From: Clostridia bacterium | GTDB lineage: Bacteria; Bacillota; Clostridia; UMGS1883 | Assembly: GCA_017472685.1 (NCBI GenBank) | Contig: JAFUOO010000005.1 | Location: forward strand, 62,001-126,000 | Direction: 5' to 3' | DNA: 64,000 bases | Shown: piece by piece, positions 24,095-34,226 of the stretch | Numbering within the stretch: position 1 is the first letter of the stretch | Layout of the letters: every line of letters starts with the position of its first letter | Made by a program: the position numbers and the translations under genes | The notes under the pieces: generated by a model | Database searches by the model: none | Told to the model about the DNA's origin: nothing | What the model saw: only the letters and a program-made list of their open reading frames with translations

Positions 24095-25864
24095 ATGACA
24101 ACAAACGAAAAAATTGCGCTTTTAAGAAGCGAAATGGATAAAAACAATCTACAGGGCTACATTGTGCCCACAGGCGACCCTCACATATCGGAATATGTGG
24201 CTGATTTTTACCGTTTCCGCCATTGGATAAGTGGCTTTACAGGCAGTGCAGGCACATTCGCCCTGACACACACAAAGAGCGGCTTATGGACCGACGGCAG
24301 ATACTACATTCAGGCAGAGATTGAACTTAGCGGCAGTGAATGTGAGCTTTACAGGGCATACGAGCCCGGCGTTATAAGCTATGTGCAGTTTTTCTGCAAC
24401 GAACTTAATGAGGGAGACAGAGTAGGCGTTGATGCAAAGCTTATGAGCAACAGCGCCGTTAAAAACATACAGAAGGAATTTAACAAAAAAGGCATTGAGC
24501 TTGTGGTGGACTGCGATTTGTCCTATATCTGGCAGGAAAGACCCAGCCTTCCTTACACAAAGCTTTTTGTGCTTGATGAAAAGTACACAGGCGAAAGCAC
24601 CGAAAGCAAGGTTACAAGGCTTCGTGAAAAGTTTACCGAGGCAGGGGCAACCGCCTTTGTTACCAATACACTTGATAACATTATGTGGCTTTACAACGTG
24701 CGCGCAAACGATGTACACTGCTGTCCCTTTGCGCTCAGCTATGCTCTTGTAACCGCTACAGCTACGTATTTTTACGTGTCTGACAAGCAGCTGACAGACG
24801 AGGTAAAAGCGTACCTTGACAAAAACGGCGTAACCATAAAAGCATACGACGATGTATACCGGGACCTTGCAGCTTTAGGCGAGGGCGATGCAGTTGCCCT
24901 TAAGGCGGCATCCACAAACTACATGCTCTACACTTCGGCAAAGTGCCCCGTTAAGGAAACTGCCGACTTTATCGAAAACATGAAAGCAGTAAAGAACTCC
25001 GTTGAAAACGAAAACCTTAAAAATGCCTATATAAAGGACTGCGTTGCACTTGTTAAGGGCTTTTACAAGATTTATAACGCTCCTGACGGCTCTATGACCG
25101 AAAAGGATGTGTGCGACCTTTTACTGGAGGAGCGCGGCAAAATGGAGGGTAACTTAGGCGCAAGCTTTGACACCATTGCGGCATACCGCGGTAATGCTGC
25201 AATGATGCACTATTCTCCCGACGAAAACAATAGTGCCGTAATCAACAAGGAAGGCATGCTTCTCATTGACTCGGGCGGTCAGTATACAGATGGTACAACA
25301 GACATTACCCGTACACTTGTGTTAGGCGACATATCCGAGGAGGAAAAGAAGGGATACACCCTCACCTTAAAGGGCAACATAGCAGTATGCTCCCAGCAGT
25401 TCCTCCGTGGCACAACAGGCAGCTGCCTTGATATTTTAGCACGCCAGTTTCTCTGGAACGCGGGCATTGACTACAAGTGCGGAACAGGTCATGGCGTGGG
25501 CTTTTTACTTAACGTTCACGAAGGTCCCCAGGGCATAGGCCCCCGTATGAGATACACATATCCACTTGAAGAGGGCATGAACCTTACTGTTGAGCCCGGT
25601 GTATACGCAGAAGGCAAATTCGGCATAAGAATTGAAAACGATGTTGTTGTTGAATTGAAAAAAACAACAGCAGACGGCGAATTTTTAGGCTTTGATATGC
25701 TTTCCTATTGCCCCATTGACACCCGTGCAGTTGACAAGAGCCTTATGACCCAACGGGAAATTGACTGGCTCAATGCTTTCCATAAGGCTGTTTACGAAAA
25801 GCTTTCGCCTTATCTTACAGCTGCGGAAAAGGCATGGCTCAAGGACGAAACAAAAGCAATATAA
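24095..25864 (+). CDS. pepP: Xaa-Pro aminopeptidase (M24B, aminopeptidase P)
   Basis: 589 residues in the long three-domain form known from eukaryotic XPNPEP1 and many Clostridia. Two creatinase-like N-terminal domains (start to about 310, with SGFTGSAGTFAL and LWTDGRYY) precede the pita-bread catalytic domain. The five metal ligands are visible: two Asp in DSGGQYTDGTTDITRT, His in GTGHGVGF, and two Glu in EGMNLTVEPGVY and GIRIENDV. It removes N-terminal residues before proline in the cytoplasm. GGAGG is well placed, 25 bases after tsaD, so it may be co-transcribed with the t6A genes. Confidence 0.92.
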   Translation: MTTNEKIALLRSEMDKNNLQGYIVPTGDPHISEYVADFYRFRHWISGFTGSAGTFALTHTKSGLWTDGRYYIQAEIELSGSECELYRAYEPGVISYVQFFCNELNEGDRVGVDAKLMSNSAVKNIQKEFNKKGIELVVDCDLSYIWQERPSLPYTKLFVLDEKYTGESTESKVTRLREKFTEAGATAFVTNTLDNIMWLYNVRANDVHCCPFALSYALVTATATYFYVSDKQLTDEVKAYLDKNGVTIKAYDDVYRDLAALGEGDAVALKAASTNYMLYTSAKCPVKETADFIENMKAVKNSVENENLKNAYIKDCVALVKGFYKIYNAPDGSMTEKDVCDLLLEERGKMEGNLGASFDTIAAYRGNAAMMHYSPDENNSAVINKEGMLLIDSGGQYTDGTTDITRTLVLGDISEEEKKGYTLTLKGNIAVCSQQFLRGTTGSCLDILARQFLWNAGIDYKCGTGHGVGFLLNVHEGPQGIGPRMRYTYPLEEGMNLTVEPGVYAEGKFGIRIENDVVVELKKTTADGEFLGFDMLSYCPIDTRAVDKSLMTQREIDWLNAFHKAVYEKLSPYLTAAEKAWLKDETKAI

Positions 25865-25881
25865 ATTCACGGTTTCTTAAT

Positions 25882-25910
25882 TTGACATGAGCAAATACTT
25901 ATGGTAAAAT
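25882..25910 (+). promoter_or_regulatory. Sigma-A promoter of secA-prfB
   Basis: TTGACA (25882-25887), 17-base spacer, TAAAAT (25905-25910) with TGG before the -10. It lies in the 97-base gap after pepP. Confidence 0.82.
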
Positions 25911-25961
25911 AAAGAATAATGCACAGTTGTGTATTAAAATATTTTTGATTTGGTGATATAA

Positions 25962-28748
25962 ATGGGATTTTTCTCAAAGCTTTTCGGTGATTATTCATCG
26001 AGAGAGGTTAAAAAAATAGAGCCTTTGAAGGAAAAGGTCCTTGCACTGGAGGAGGAGTACTCCCGCCTTAGTGAGGACGAACTCAAGGGCAAAACAAAAG
26101 AATTTAAAGACAGACTGGCAAAGGGCGAAACCTTGGACGATTTACTTGTTGAAGCTTTCGCAACCGTCAGAGAGGCAAGCTGGCGAGTTTTAGGCATGAA
26201 GCATTTCCCCGTGCAGATTATAGGCGGTATTATCCTTCATCAGGGCAGAATTGCCGAAATGAAAACAGGTGAAGGTAAAACCTTGGTTGCAACACTGCCT
26301 GCGTACCTTAACGCACTTACGGGCAAAGGTGTTCACATTGTAACAGCAAACGAATACCTTGCGAAGCGTGACAGTGAATGGATGGGCAAGGTTTACCGCT
26401 ATCTGGGGCTTACTGTAGGTCTTATTATTCCCCAGGGTACACAGGAGGAAAAGCACGTTGCATATGCCGCAGACATTACCTACGGCACAAACAGCGAGCT
26501 CGCCTTTGACTATCTCTGGGACAATTTAAGAACAAGCAAGGCTGAGGTTGTGCAGAGAGAATATAACTATGCAATCGTGGACGAGGTTGACTCCATTTTA
26601 ATTGACGAAGCACGAACACCTCACATCATAAGCACACCCGAGGCAGAAGCAGATGCACTCTATATGGCGGCAGACAGGTTTGTACGTGGCTTAAAGGTTA
26701 TTAAATTCGAGTCCTTCGATTCGAAAACTGAGAGCGTAAACCTCGACTGTGACTATATTGTTGACGAAAAGGCAAAGACTGCCACCCTTACCGAAAAGGG
26801 TACAAAAAAGGCAGAGCAGTTCTTTAACATAGAAAACCTTGCAGACCCCAACAACATGAGCATTGCACACCACATTAACGTTGCAATCAAGGCTCACGGT
26901 GTGATGAAGCTTGACACAGACTACGTTGTAAAAGACGGCGAGGTTATCATTGTTGACAGCTTTACAGGGCGTCTTTCCTACGGCAGAAGATATTCAAACG
27001 GCTTGCACCAGGCAATTGAAGTAAAAGAAGGGCTTGATGTGAGAAACGAAAGCAGAACGGTTGCCACAATCACAGTACAGAACTATTTCAGAATGTACGA
27101 TAAGCTCTCAGGCATGACAGGTACTGCACTTACCGAGGAAGAGGAATTCCGCGGTATTTATGAGCTCGACGTTGTGGCAATCCCCACAAATGCTCCTGTT
27201 ATCCGTGAGGATTGTAACGATGCTGTGTATATGACACACGCAGGCAAAATCCGTGCAATTGTAAAGGAAATCAAGGAAGCTGCAGCAAGCGGCAGACCCG
27301 TTTTGGTGGGTACTGCAACCATCGAAAGCAGTGAAGAGCTGTCAAAGGCGTTGAAGCGAGAGGGCGTTGCACACAGAGTGCTCAATGCAAAGTATCACGA
27401 GGCAGAAGCACAGATTATTGCTCAGGCAGGCAAAAAGGGTGCCGTTACAATTGCCACAAACATGGCAGGCCGTGGTACAGACATTATCCTTGGCGGTAAC
27501 GCCGAGTATATGGCGAAGAACAGAATGGAAAAGGAAGGCTTTTCCAATGAACTGATTGTTGAAGCAACAGGCTATGCCGAAACTGACGACGAAGAAATCC
27601 TCAATGCCAGAGCAACCTATACAAAATACTACGAGGAATACAAAAAGGAAATTGAGCCCGAAAAGGCTGAGGTAATCGCGGCAGGCGGCTTGTACGTGCT
27701 TGGTACAGAGCGCCACGAATCCAGACGAATTGACAACCAGCTCCAGGGTCGAAGCGGCAGACAGGGTGACCCGGGTAAGGCAAAATTCTTTGTATGCTTT
27801 GACGACGACCTGTTAAGGCTTTTCGGCGGTGAAAGAGTTAAGAGAATGCTCACCACCATGAAGATTGACGAGGACGATGTTATCGACGAAAAAATTCTTT
27901 CCGGCGTTATTGAAAACGCTCAGAAGAATATTGAAGGCAGAAACTACGATATGCGTAAAAATGTGCTTCAGTACGATGACGTTGTAAACACCCAGAGAAC
28001 TATTATTTACAATCAGAGGCGTGAAGTTCTCAACGGTGAGAATATAAAGCCTGCTATTGAAAAAATGATTGAAAAGATAGTTGACGGTGCTGTTTTAAAA
28101 TATCTTAACGACGAGCACGCAGATTACTGGCTTATGGCTGAATTTGAGGAATACTGTGAAAAGATTTTCCACAAAAAGGGCATAATTGACCTCCAGTCAC
28201 GTGATATCAACAAAATTGACCGCGAGGAAATAAGACGCGAAATGCTCACTGCCGCGATGGACAGATACCGCGAGCAGGAGGAGCTCTTCGGATATGAACG
28301 CATGCGCGAAATTGAAAGAAAAATTATGCTTAAGGCAGTTGACAGTCACTGGATTGAGCATGTTTCCGCAATGGACGAATTAAAACACGAAATACGCCTT
28401 CGTGCATACGGCAACCACAACGTTGTTGACGAATTCAAGATGATTGGCTTCGACATGTTTGAAGAAATGGTTGCACTTATGCAGGAGGATACTGTAAAAT
28501 ATGTAATGAGCGTTGTTCCTGCCATGAATGTCAAGGTGGCAGAGGCTGTGAAAAATGCAAGGGCAGGCGAGGAAAAAATGCCTGCAATGAATGGTCCCGA
28601 CCTTAAAAAGGCTGTGGCAAACGGCGGCAGCGATGCTCCCCAGAAGGCTCAGCCCGTAAGACGCAGTGCGCCCAAGGTTGGCAGAAACGACCCTTGCCCC
28701 TGCGGCAGCGGAAAAAAGTATAAGCAGTGCTGCGGCCTGAATGAGTAA
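25962..28748 (+). CDS. secA: Preprotein translocase ATPase SecA
   Basis: 928 residues. The motor drives unfolded secretory proteins through SecYEG. Landmarks include [20 protein letters not shown] (Walker A), the [14 protein letters not shown] (DEAD-like) box, [14 protein letters not shown] and the [10 protein letters not shown] arginine-finger motif. The C-terminal zinc-binding SEC-C tail [14 protein letters not shown], for binding SecB or lipids, is intact. A short GGTGAT SD precedes the ATG. prfB follows 23 bases later. This is the export route for the many signal-peptide proteins in the window. Confidence 0.97.
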   Translation: MGFFSKLFGDYSSREVKKIEPLKEKVLALEEEYSRLSEDELKGKTKEFKDRLAKGETLDDLLVEAFATVREASWRVLGMKHFPVQIIGGIILHQGRIAEMKTGEGKTLVATLPAYLNALTGKGVHIVTANEYLAKRDSEWMGKVYRYLGLTVGLIIPQGTQEEKHVAYAADITYGTNSELAFDYLWDNLRTSKAEVVQREYNYAIVDEVDSILIDEARTPHIISTPEAEADALYMAADRFVRGLKVIKFESFDSKTESVNLDCDYIVDEKAKTATLTEKGTKKAEQFFNIENLADPNNMSIAHHINVAIKAHGVMKLDTDYVVKDGEVIIVDSFTGRLSYGRRYSNGLHQAIEVKEGLDVRNESRTVATITVQNYFRMYDKLSGMTGTALTEEEEFRGIYELDVVAIPTNAPVIREDCNDAVYMTHAGKIRAIVKEIKEAAASGRPVLVGTATIESSEELSKALKREGVAHRVLNAKYHEAEAQIIAQAGKKGAVTIATNMAGRGTDIILGGNAEYMAKNRMEKEGFSNELIVEATGYAETDDEEILNARATYTKYYEEYKKEIEPEKAEVIAAGGLYVLGTERHESRRIDNQLQGRSGRQGDPGKAKFFVCFDDDLLRLFGGERVKRMLTTMKIDEDDVIDEKILSGVIENAQKNIEGRNYDMRKNVLQYDDVVNTQRTIIYNQRREVLNGENIKPAIEKMIEKIVDGAVLKYLNDEHADYWLMAEFEEYCEKIFHKKGIIDLQSRDINKIDREEIRREMLTAAMDRYREQEELFGYERMREIERKIMLKAVDSHWIEHVSAMDELKHEIRLRAYGNHNVVDEFKMIGFDMFEEMVALMQEDTVKYVMSVVPAMNVKVAEAVKNARAGEEKMPAMNGPDLKKAVANGGSDAPQKAQPVRRSAPKVGRNDPCPCGSGKKYKQCCGLNE

Positions 28749-28771
28749 GACATCGGAAGGAATGAAGAAAC

Positions 28772-29884
28772 ATGGTAGAATACGATCAGTATAAATTATC
28801 TCTCAACGCCCTTGCGGAAGAAATTGAAGAGCTCGGTAAATCACTGGGTATTGACAATGTCAAGAAGCAGGCAGAAGAGATGGAAAAGGAAACAATGAAC
28901 CCCGACTTTTATTCCGACATGGAAAAAAGTCAGAAGGTTCTAAAGCAGCTCAAGCAGCTTAAGGGCAAGATTGAGCACTTTGAAAAAATCGGCAGCGAAA
29001 GAGAGGATTTGCTCACAATAATTGAGCTTGCCGAGGAAGAGGACGATTTAAGCTTTCTTGACGAGGTAAAGAGCGGCTTTGAAAAGCTCAGCGCCGACAT
29101 CGAAACAACAAAGCTCGAAACACTTCTCTCCGGTCCCTACGACAAGAACGATGCTATCATCACTCTTCACGCAGGTGCAGGTGGTACCGAGGCTCAGGAC
29201 TGGGCATCGATGCTTCTTAGAATGTATCAGATGTGGGCAGAAAAGAGAGGCTTCTCCGTTTCTACCATTGACTATATCGATGGCGACGAAGCGGGCATCA
29301 AGGGTGCAACAATCCTCATTGAGGGTGACAATGCATACGGTTATGCAAAGTGCGAAAAGGGTATACACCGTCTGGTAAGAATTTCACCCTTTGACTCTGC
29401 AGGCAGACGCCACACATCCTTTGCATCTGTTGAGGTTATGCCCGACATTGATGACACAATCGAGGTAAATATCCGCCCCGAGGACATCAAGATGGATGTT
29501 TTCCGTGCATCGGGTGCAGGCGGTCAGCACGTTAACAAAACAAGCTCGGCTGTTCGTCTTACACACATTCCCACCGGCGTTACGGTTGCTTGCCAGAACG
29601 AAAGAAGCCAGTTCCAGAACAAGGACATGTGTATGAAGATGCTTAAGGCTAAGCTTGCTGAAATTGCCGAGGCTGAGCACAAGGAAAAAATTGAGGACAT
29701 CAAGGGTGTACAGAAGGAAATTGCCTGGGGCAGCCAGATACGCTCCTACGTATTCCATCCCTACACAATGGTTAAGGACCATAGAACAAACTTTGAAGTG
29801 GGTAACATCGGAGCAGTTATGGACGGTGACCTTGACGGATTTATTAACGAGTATTTAAGATTTAATGCACATAAAGAAGACTAA
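28772..29884 (+). CDS. prfB: Peptide chain release factor 2
   Basis: 370 residues. It reads UGA and UAA: the stop-recognition tripeptide is SPF (VRISPFDSAGRRHTS) and the peptidyl-transferase-reaching GGQ is in GAGGQHVNKTSSAVR. The coding frame is open from MVEYDQYKLSL, with no in-frame UGA, so this copy lacks the autoregulatory +1 frameshift common in other bacteria. secA-prfB order is typical of Bacillota. Confidence 0.96.
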   Translation: MVEYDQYKLSLNALAEEIEELGKSLGIDNVKKQAEEMEKETMNPDFYSDMEKSQKVLKQLKQLKGKIEHFEKIGSEREDLLTIIELAEEEDDLSFLDEVKSGFEKLSADIETTKLETLLSGPYDKNDAIITLHAGAGGTEAQDWASMLLRMYQMWAEKRGFSVSTIDYIDGDEAGIKGATILIEGDNAYGYAKCEKGIHRLVRISPFDSAGRRHTSFASVEVMPDIDDTIEVNIRPEDIKMDVFRASGAGGQHVNKTSSAVRLTHIPTGVTVACQNERSQFQNKDMCMKMLKAKLAEIAEAEHKEKIEDIKGVQKEIAWGSQIRSYVFHPYTMVKDHRTNFEVGNIGAVMDGDLDGFINEYLRFNAHKED

Positions 29885-29904
29885 AAGATAAAGGAGAATG
29901 AAAA

Positions 29905-30525
29905 ATGAAAAAATTAACAGCGTTAACCCTTGCAGTAGTAATGATGCTTGCCTTTGGCACAGCAAGCTTTGCTCAGAGCGAGCCCAGCAGCTGGGCTGTG
30001 AGTGAAATTGACACACACGCGGCAGATTTTCTCAAGTCGGCAACAGGCGACATCGACTATGTAAAGAGCATCACACGTGAAGAATTTGCGATTGTTGCAC
30101 TTTACATCTATGCGGCAGCTTCCGGCATGGAATTGCCCGAAATGAGCGTTGAAAACCCCTTTACAGACTGTAACAACCCGCTTGTTGTAACCGCCTATGG
30201 CTTGGGTCTTGTCAAAGGTGTGAGCGAAACAGAGTTCAACCCCGAAGCAAGCGTTACACGTGAGCAGATTTGTGTTATGCTTACAAGAATTTCACAGCAG
30301 CTTGTTCCCGATTTGAACATGGACATTGTTAAGGCATATCTTCCTGCACTTGACAACTTTGCCGACGGTGACCTGGTAAGCGATTGGGCAGAGGACAGCG
30401 TTAAGCTGATGGTATTTGCAGGTCTCATTAAGGGTACAGACGAGGGTAAGATTAACCCCTTGGGTAACTGCACAGTACAGGAAGCATTGATTATTGCAAA
30501 GAGAGCATTGAATGTAGAATTTTAA
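29905..30525 (+). CDS. Secreted S-layer homology (SLH) domain protein
   Basis: 206 residues. A signal peptide (MKKLTALTLAVVMMLAFGTA) precedes three degenerate SLH repeats. Each shows the FTD/FAD...W-A...V..A...GL(V/I)KG pattern: ITREEFAIVALYIY, NPFTDCNNPLVVTAYGLGLVKG and NFADGDLVSDWAEDSVKL with GLIKGTDEGKINP. SLH domains bind pyruvylated secondary wall polymers. The protein contains nothing else, so it may be a wall-binding subunit or decoy. It follows prfB by 20 bases with an AAAGGAGA SD and ends at a strong terminator. Confidence 0.88.
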   Translation: MKKLTALTLAVVMMLAFGTASFAQSEPSSWAVSEIDTHAADFLKSATGDIDYVKSITREEFAIVALYIYAAASGMELPEMSVENPFTDCNNPLVVTAYGLGLVKGVSETEFNPEASVTREQICVMLTRISQQLVPDLNMDIVKAYLPALDNFADGDLVSDWAEDSVKLMVFAGLIKGTDEGKINPLGNCTVQEALIIAKRALNVEF

Positions 30526-30570
30526 GAAAAATAGAAAAGTTTATTTCGGCGGAAGGGTAAACAAACATTA

Positions 30571-30597
30571 AAAAAAGCGGCGTATGCCGCTTTTTTT
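30571..30597. terminator. Bidirectional terminator
   Basis: AAAAAAGCGGC and complement around a GTAT loop, with T and A runs, between the SLH gene and the convergent CBS gene. Confidence 0.85.
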
Positions 30598-31033
30598 AAT
30601 GCTTTCTGCATGTTTTTCTGTTAGAAGAAATTTCACACAGAGCGTGACCTGCTTCCATGTCAAATTTGCCTGTACGGGTAATGTCCCCAAGGGAAATAAA
30701 GCCCACAATCCTGCCGTCGTCAACAACGGGAAGTCTTCTTACCTTGGCTTTACTCATTATTTTTGTTGCACTTTCAATGTCTGCATCCATGCATACGCAT
30801 GAGATATCGTGCGTCATAATGTCGCCCACGCTGTAGCGGGACGCATCCTTGCCCTCGGCAGTAATCCTGACGGTGATGTCACGGTCGGTAATCATGCCGA
30901 TAACTCTTAGCGAGTAGTCCACAACAGGGAGAGCACCGATGTTGTGCTTTGCCATTTTGCACGCAGCCTCCTTAACTGTGTCCTGTGCCGTTACAGTTAA
31001 GGTTTCGCATGAGCATATATCCTTTACTTTCAT
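30596..31033 (-). CDS. CBS-domain-pair protein
   Basis: 145 residues formed by two CBS motifs (about 7-60 and 75-130), each ending in the recognisable D-R-D-I or G-D-I turn: VIGMITDRDITVR and IVGFISLGDITRT. Stand-alone CBS pairs bind adenine nucleotides or S-adenosyl compounds and regulate partner proteins or signal energy state. The start at 31033 follows AAAGGTGGG; a longer reading would run over a palindrome. It is the last gene of the minus-strand group COG2426-metK-orf63-recD2-comF-CBS, or may have its own promoter in the 75-base gap. Confidence 0.85.
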   Translation of the reverse strand: MKVKDICSCETLTVTAQDTVKEAACKMAKHNIGALPVVDYSLRVIGMITDRDITVRITAEGKDASRYSVGDIMTHDISCVCMDADIESATKIMSKAKVRRLPVVDDGRIVGFISLGDITRTGKFDMEAGHALCEISSNRKTCRKH

Positions 31034-31050
31034 CGCTTTTCCCACCTTTC

Positions 31051-31064
31051 GTACCAATCGGTAC
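31051..31064. promoter_or_regulatory. GTACC-N4-GGTAC palindrome before the CBS gene
   Basis: A perfect five-base inverted repeat with a four-base centre, immediately before the SD of the CBS-protein gene. It could be an operator or a small leader hairpin. Confidence 0.4.
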
Positions 31065-31108
31065 AAAAGTAGTTTGTGTTAAAGAGAAAGTAATAAACGT
31101 GGAAAAAT

Positions 31109-31816
31109 TTAATTTTTGCCTCTTAATGCAACGGAGGCTATGTAAACCTTGCTGCAGCCCATTTTTAAAAGAAGCGAGGCACATCGGCTCATTGTTGAGC
31201 CTGTTGTGTAAATGTCGTCAATCAGAAGTGCATTGCCTGAAAGCTTTTTATTTTGTGCAAAAAATGCCTTTTTTGCATTTTTGCGCCTTTCCTGATGTGA
31301 AAGTGTGGCTTGCTGAGGCGTGCCGTTTATTCTCGAGAGTGTGTCTGTAACGGGAATGTTTAAAATTTCGCCGCATTTTTCGGCAATGAGCTGTGACTGG
31401 TTAAAGCCGCGCTCCTTTAACGAGTCAGGCGAAAGCGGCACATAGGTTATAAAGTCAATGTTGGGAAAACCCTTCCTTATTATATTGTCTGCAATGAGAA
31501 AGGCAAAGCTTCTTGAAAAATTTTCCTTGTTGTTGAATTTTAAATTAATGAGAGCCTTTCTTGCCTTGCCGTCGTACAAAAGGGGCGTAAAGGAGCCCGA
31601 GTAGGGATGAGCGAACTTACGGCAGATATTGCAGATGGGCATAGAGCCCTCCTGGCGGGGTGAAGCGCATTTAGCACACACAGCGCCCTCTATAAAAGGC
31701 AGGCTTTCCATGCAGCGCGTGCAGATAAAGGTATTGTTTTTATAGCTTATTACTTCGCGGCAGAAGGTACACTTGTGCGGAAAAAGAAAAGAAAAAATCT
31801 TATCTGTAAATTTCAT
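31109..31816 (-). CDS. comFC: ComF family protein (phosphoribosyltransferase fold)
   Basis: 235 residues. A zinc-finger-like N-terminus has Cys pairs CTFC, CTRC, CAKC and CNIC, followed by a phosphoribosyltransferase-like domain ending with the PRPP-type loop LLIDDIYTTGST. ComFC helps move single-stranded DNA into the cell during transformation or repair. Its start overlaps the recD2 stop by four bases (ATGA), a coupling that fits a role in DNA processing. No comFA or other competence genes are visible. Confidence 0.87.
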   Translation of the reverse strand: MKFTDKIFSFLFPHKCTFCREVISYKNNTFICTRCMESLPFIEGAVCAKCASPRQEGSMPICNICRKFAHPYSGSFTPLLYDGKARKALINLKFNNKENFSRSFAFLIADNIIRKGFPNIDFITYVPLSPDSLKERGFNQSQLIAEKCGEILNIPVTDTLSRINGTPQQATLSHQERRKNAKKAFFAQNKKLSGNALLIDDIYTTGSTMSRCASLLLKMGCSKVYIASVALRGKN

Positions 31817-34008
31817 GCTTGTTTCTTACCAAGCTTCAACGGAAGACCGCTGAAGCGCTTTGTTTCGCGGTTGTTTGCAACCATTCTGCCTACGGTTTCG
31901 TCGCTGCCTACCAGAACAACAATTTCCTTTGCACGTGTTACCGCCGTGTACAGAAGGTTACGCACGCAGAGCATGGGTGCAACAGGTGAAACCGAAAGTA
32001 TCACCGCCTTGAATTCACAGCCCTGACTTTTGTGCACCGTTAAAGCGTATGCAAGCTCTAACTCGTCAAGCCACGCAAAGTCGTACTCAACAAGCCTTTC
32101 ATCGTCAAATTCAATCATCATTACTGCGCGCTTTGTGTCTATTTCTGCTATTATACCTATATCGCCGTTATATATTCCCAGCCCCTCGTTGTTTGTTCTG
32201 AGGTTAATGTAGGGGATATTGTAGTTGTTTTTAACCTGCATAACCTTGTCGCCCATGCGGAAAATTGTTTCACCGTATTTCTTTTCCTTTTTTGCTTTTG
32301 ATGGCGGATTAAGGTGCTGCTGCAGAATGTTGTTCAACGCTATTGTGCCCGTTGTGCCCTTTTTTGAGGGGCAGAGCACCTGTATGTCACGGAGCGGATC
32401 ATATGAGTAGGCTCCGGGAAGCCTTTTCGCGCAAAGGGTGGCAATTGTTTCGTCAGCATCCTTGGGACTGCGGGGCATGAAAAAGAAATCCTTGTCCTTA
32501 ACGTTGCAGACAGGCAGCTGTCCCGAATTAATGCGGTGAGCATTTGTAACTATCATGCTTTCTTGTGCCTGACGGAAAACCTCCGTCAGGGTTATGACGG
32601 GAAACTTACCCGAGTCAATAATGTCCTTTAAAACGTTGCCTGCACCCACAGAGGGGAGCTGGTCCGCATCACCTGCTAAGATGAGCTTTGCGTCGGATTT
32701 AAGTGACTTTAAAAGCGCGCTCATCAAGCTTAAGTCAACCATGCTGACCTCGTCCACAATAACAATGTCAGCCATTAAAGGGTCGTTGGAGTCCTTGTTG
32801 TAGGTATATTCATCTGTTTCGGAAATAATATCAAGCCCCAAAAGGCGGTGCAAGGTTTTTGCCTCGGCATGGCAGGCTTCACTGAGCCTTTTTGCCGCCT
32901 TGCCCGTGGGTGCCGCAAGGCTTACCTCAAGCCCTGCATCGTAGGCTATGTTCAAAATGGTGTTTATAATTGTGGTTTTACCTGTACCGGGACCGCCTGT
33001 TATTATCATTATGTTTTCCCTGCAGGCGCATTTTACGGCTTCGTACTGCTTTTTTGAGAGGGTTATGCCTTCGCTTGCACGCTCGATTGCCGCATCTATG
33101 TTAAAGGAGGGCTTTTTACTGCGTTTGCCGATAAGGGTTAAAAGCTTTGTTGCAACAGTGAGCTCCTCATTATAAAGGGGTGTGAGGTAGCAAAGGTCCG
33201 TTGCCTTTTCGTGCACTATTTTGCCTGTGTCAATAAGGGCAAGAAAGCCGTTTTCAATTTCCACACTGTCACAGCCTAAGAGACGGGTACAGTAGGGAAT
33301 GAGCTCGCTTTTCGGATAGCAGGTGTGCCCGTTCTGCGCCGCCTCGCCCAATGCGTGGCGGATACCGCTTTTTATGCGACCCGGGTGCGATGCGGCAACG
33401 CCCATCTGGAAAGCAATGCGGTCGGCTGTTTTAAAGCCTATGCCCGATATTTCGTCACAAAGGGTATAGGGATTGCCCTTTATAAGGTCAACTGCCAGCG
33501 AGCCGAATTTTTTGTGTATTTTAACTGCCATTTTTGCCGTTACACCGAACTGCTGCAGGTACATTACCGTGTTTGCCGCATCCTGACGGATGAGAAAAGC
33601 CTCGTTCATTTTCATTGCCTTGACAAGTGAAATGCCCTTGATTATAGTGAGCCTTTCGGGCTCATTTTTGATAACCTCCAGGGTTTCCTCGCCGAATACA
33701 TCTGTCATTTTAACGGCAGTTGCTTCACGTATGCCGGGAATAACACCCGAGGCAAGGTATGTTCGTATGGCGTTTACCTTCTGGGGAATTGTGCGTATAA
33801 AGTTGTCGAACTTAAATTGCTCGCCGTAGTCAATATGGCTTGTCCAGCTGCCCTCCAGGCGCACACGCTCCCCTGCACTGAGGAAGGGGATGTGTCCTAC
33901 GCAGGTAATGAGGTTTTTGCCGAAGTCCAGGTCAAAGACGCAGTAGCAGTTGTCTTCGTTGTAGTATACAATTTCTCTTACTTCGCCTTCAATCATTTCT
34001 TTTTCCAT
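31813..34008 (-). CDS. recD2: ATP-dependent RecD2-type DNA helicase
   Basis: 731 residues. RecD2 is the RecBC-independent, 5'-3' superfamily 1B helicase. The N-terminal domain (about 1-90) resembles an OB fold, then come helix-hairpin-helix segments (FGEETLEVIKNEPERLTIIKGI) and the helicase core with Walker A ITGGPGTGKTT and Walker B VIVDEVSMVD. Late motifs include ALTVHKSQGCEF and LLYTAVTRAK. AAGGAGG precedes the ATG. The start overlaps a 63-residue membrane ORF by 20 bases. Confidence 0.93.
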   Translation of the reverse strand: MEKEMIEGEVREIVYYNEDNCYCVFDLDFGKNLITCVGHIPFLSAGERVRLEGSWTSHIDYGEQFKFDNFIRTIPQKVNAIRTYLASGVIPGIREATAVKMTDVFGEETLEVIKNEPERLTIIKGISLVKAMKMNEAFLIRQDAANTVMYLQQFGVTAKMAVKIHKKFGSLAVDLIKGNPYTLCDEISGIGFKTADRIAFQMGVAASHPGRIKSGIRHALGEAAQNGHTCYPKSELIPYCTRLLGCDSVEIENGFLALIDTGKIVHEKATDLCYLTPLYNEELTVATKLLTLIGKRSKKPSFNIDAAIERASEGITLSKKQYEAVKCACRENIMIITGGPGTGKTTIINTILNIAYDAGLEVSLAAPTGKAAKRLSEACHAEAKTLHRLLGLDIISETDEYTYNKDSNDPLMADIVIVDEVSMVDLSLMSALLKSLKSDAKLILAGDADQLPSVGAGNVLKDIIDSGKFPVITLTEVFRQAQESMIVTNAHRINSGQLPVCNVKDKDFFFMPRSPKDADETIATLCAKRLPGAYSYDPLRDIQVLCPSKKGTTGTIALNNILQQHLNPPSKAKKEKKYGETIFRMGDKVMQVKNNYNIPYINLRTNNEGLGIYNGDIGIIAEIDTKRAVMMIEFDDERLVEYDFAWLDELELAYALTVHKSQGCEFKAVILSVSPVAPMLCVRNLLYTAVTRAKEIVVLVGSDETVGRMVANNRETKRFSGLPLKLGKKQA

Positions 34009-34180
34009 AATTGCCCTTCCTCCTTTTACAGATTTTTATTTTTATAACACAGTCCTCGTCATCTATAAGGGACGATAAGTCCTTGCAGATAAGCGTCACA
34101 TTGTCGCTTTTGAAAACAAGAAAAACAATGACAAATATAACCGCAAGCACTAACGATAATGACAGGATTATATCACTCAT
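33989..34180 (-). CDS. Small single-span membrane protein, uncharacterised
   Basis: 63 residues. One strongly hydrophobic helix covers roughly residues 3-24 (IILSLSLVLAVIFVIVFLVF), followed by a short charged tail rich in Lys and Arg. It is not a family I recognise. The start at 34180 is supported by GGGGTGA (34189-34195), which is eight bases upstream and forms part of a ten-bp hairpin. It overlaps the recD2 start by 20 bases, so translation may be coupled. It could be a real small protein or only a leader peptide for recD2. Confidence 0.5.
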   Translation of the reverse strand: MSDIILSLSLVLAVIFVIVFLVFKSDNVTLICKDLSSLIDDEDCVIKIKICKRRKGNYGKRND

Positions 34181-34190
34181 AATTAAATTC

Positions 34191-34219
34191 ACCCCGATAC
34201 ATTATATGAGTATCGGGGT
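34191..34219 (-). promoter_or_regulatory. Ten-bp hairpin between metK and the small membrane ORF, holding its SD
   Basis: ACCCCGATAC and its exact complement with a nine-base loop. On the minus strand the 3' arm contains most of the GGGGTGA ribosome-binding site, and no T run follows, so it looks more like a translational switch or mRNA barrier than a terminator. Confidence 0.6.
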
Positions 34220-34226
34220 AAGGTTG

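Noticed and set aside
28772-28900. Programmed +1 frameshift in prfB
   Set aside because: The frame is continuous from the start to the conserved domains and there is no in-frame UGA near codon 25.
34191-34219. Intrinsic terminator after metK
   Set aside because: The stem is strong but no T run follows on the minus strand, and the arm contains an SD; kept as a regulatory hairpin.
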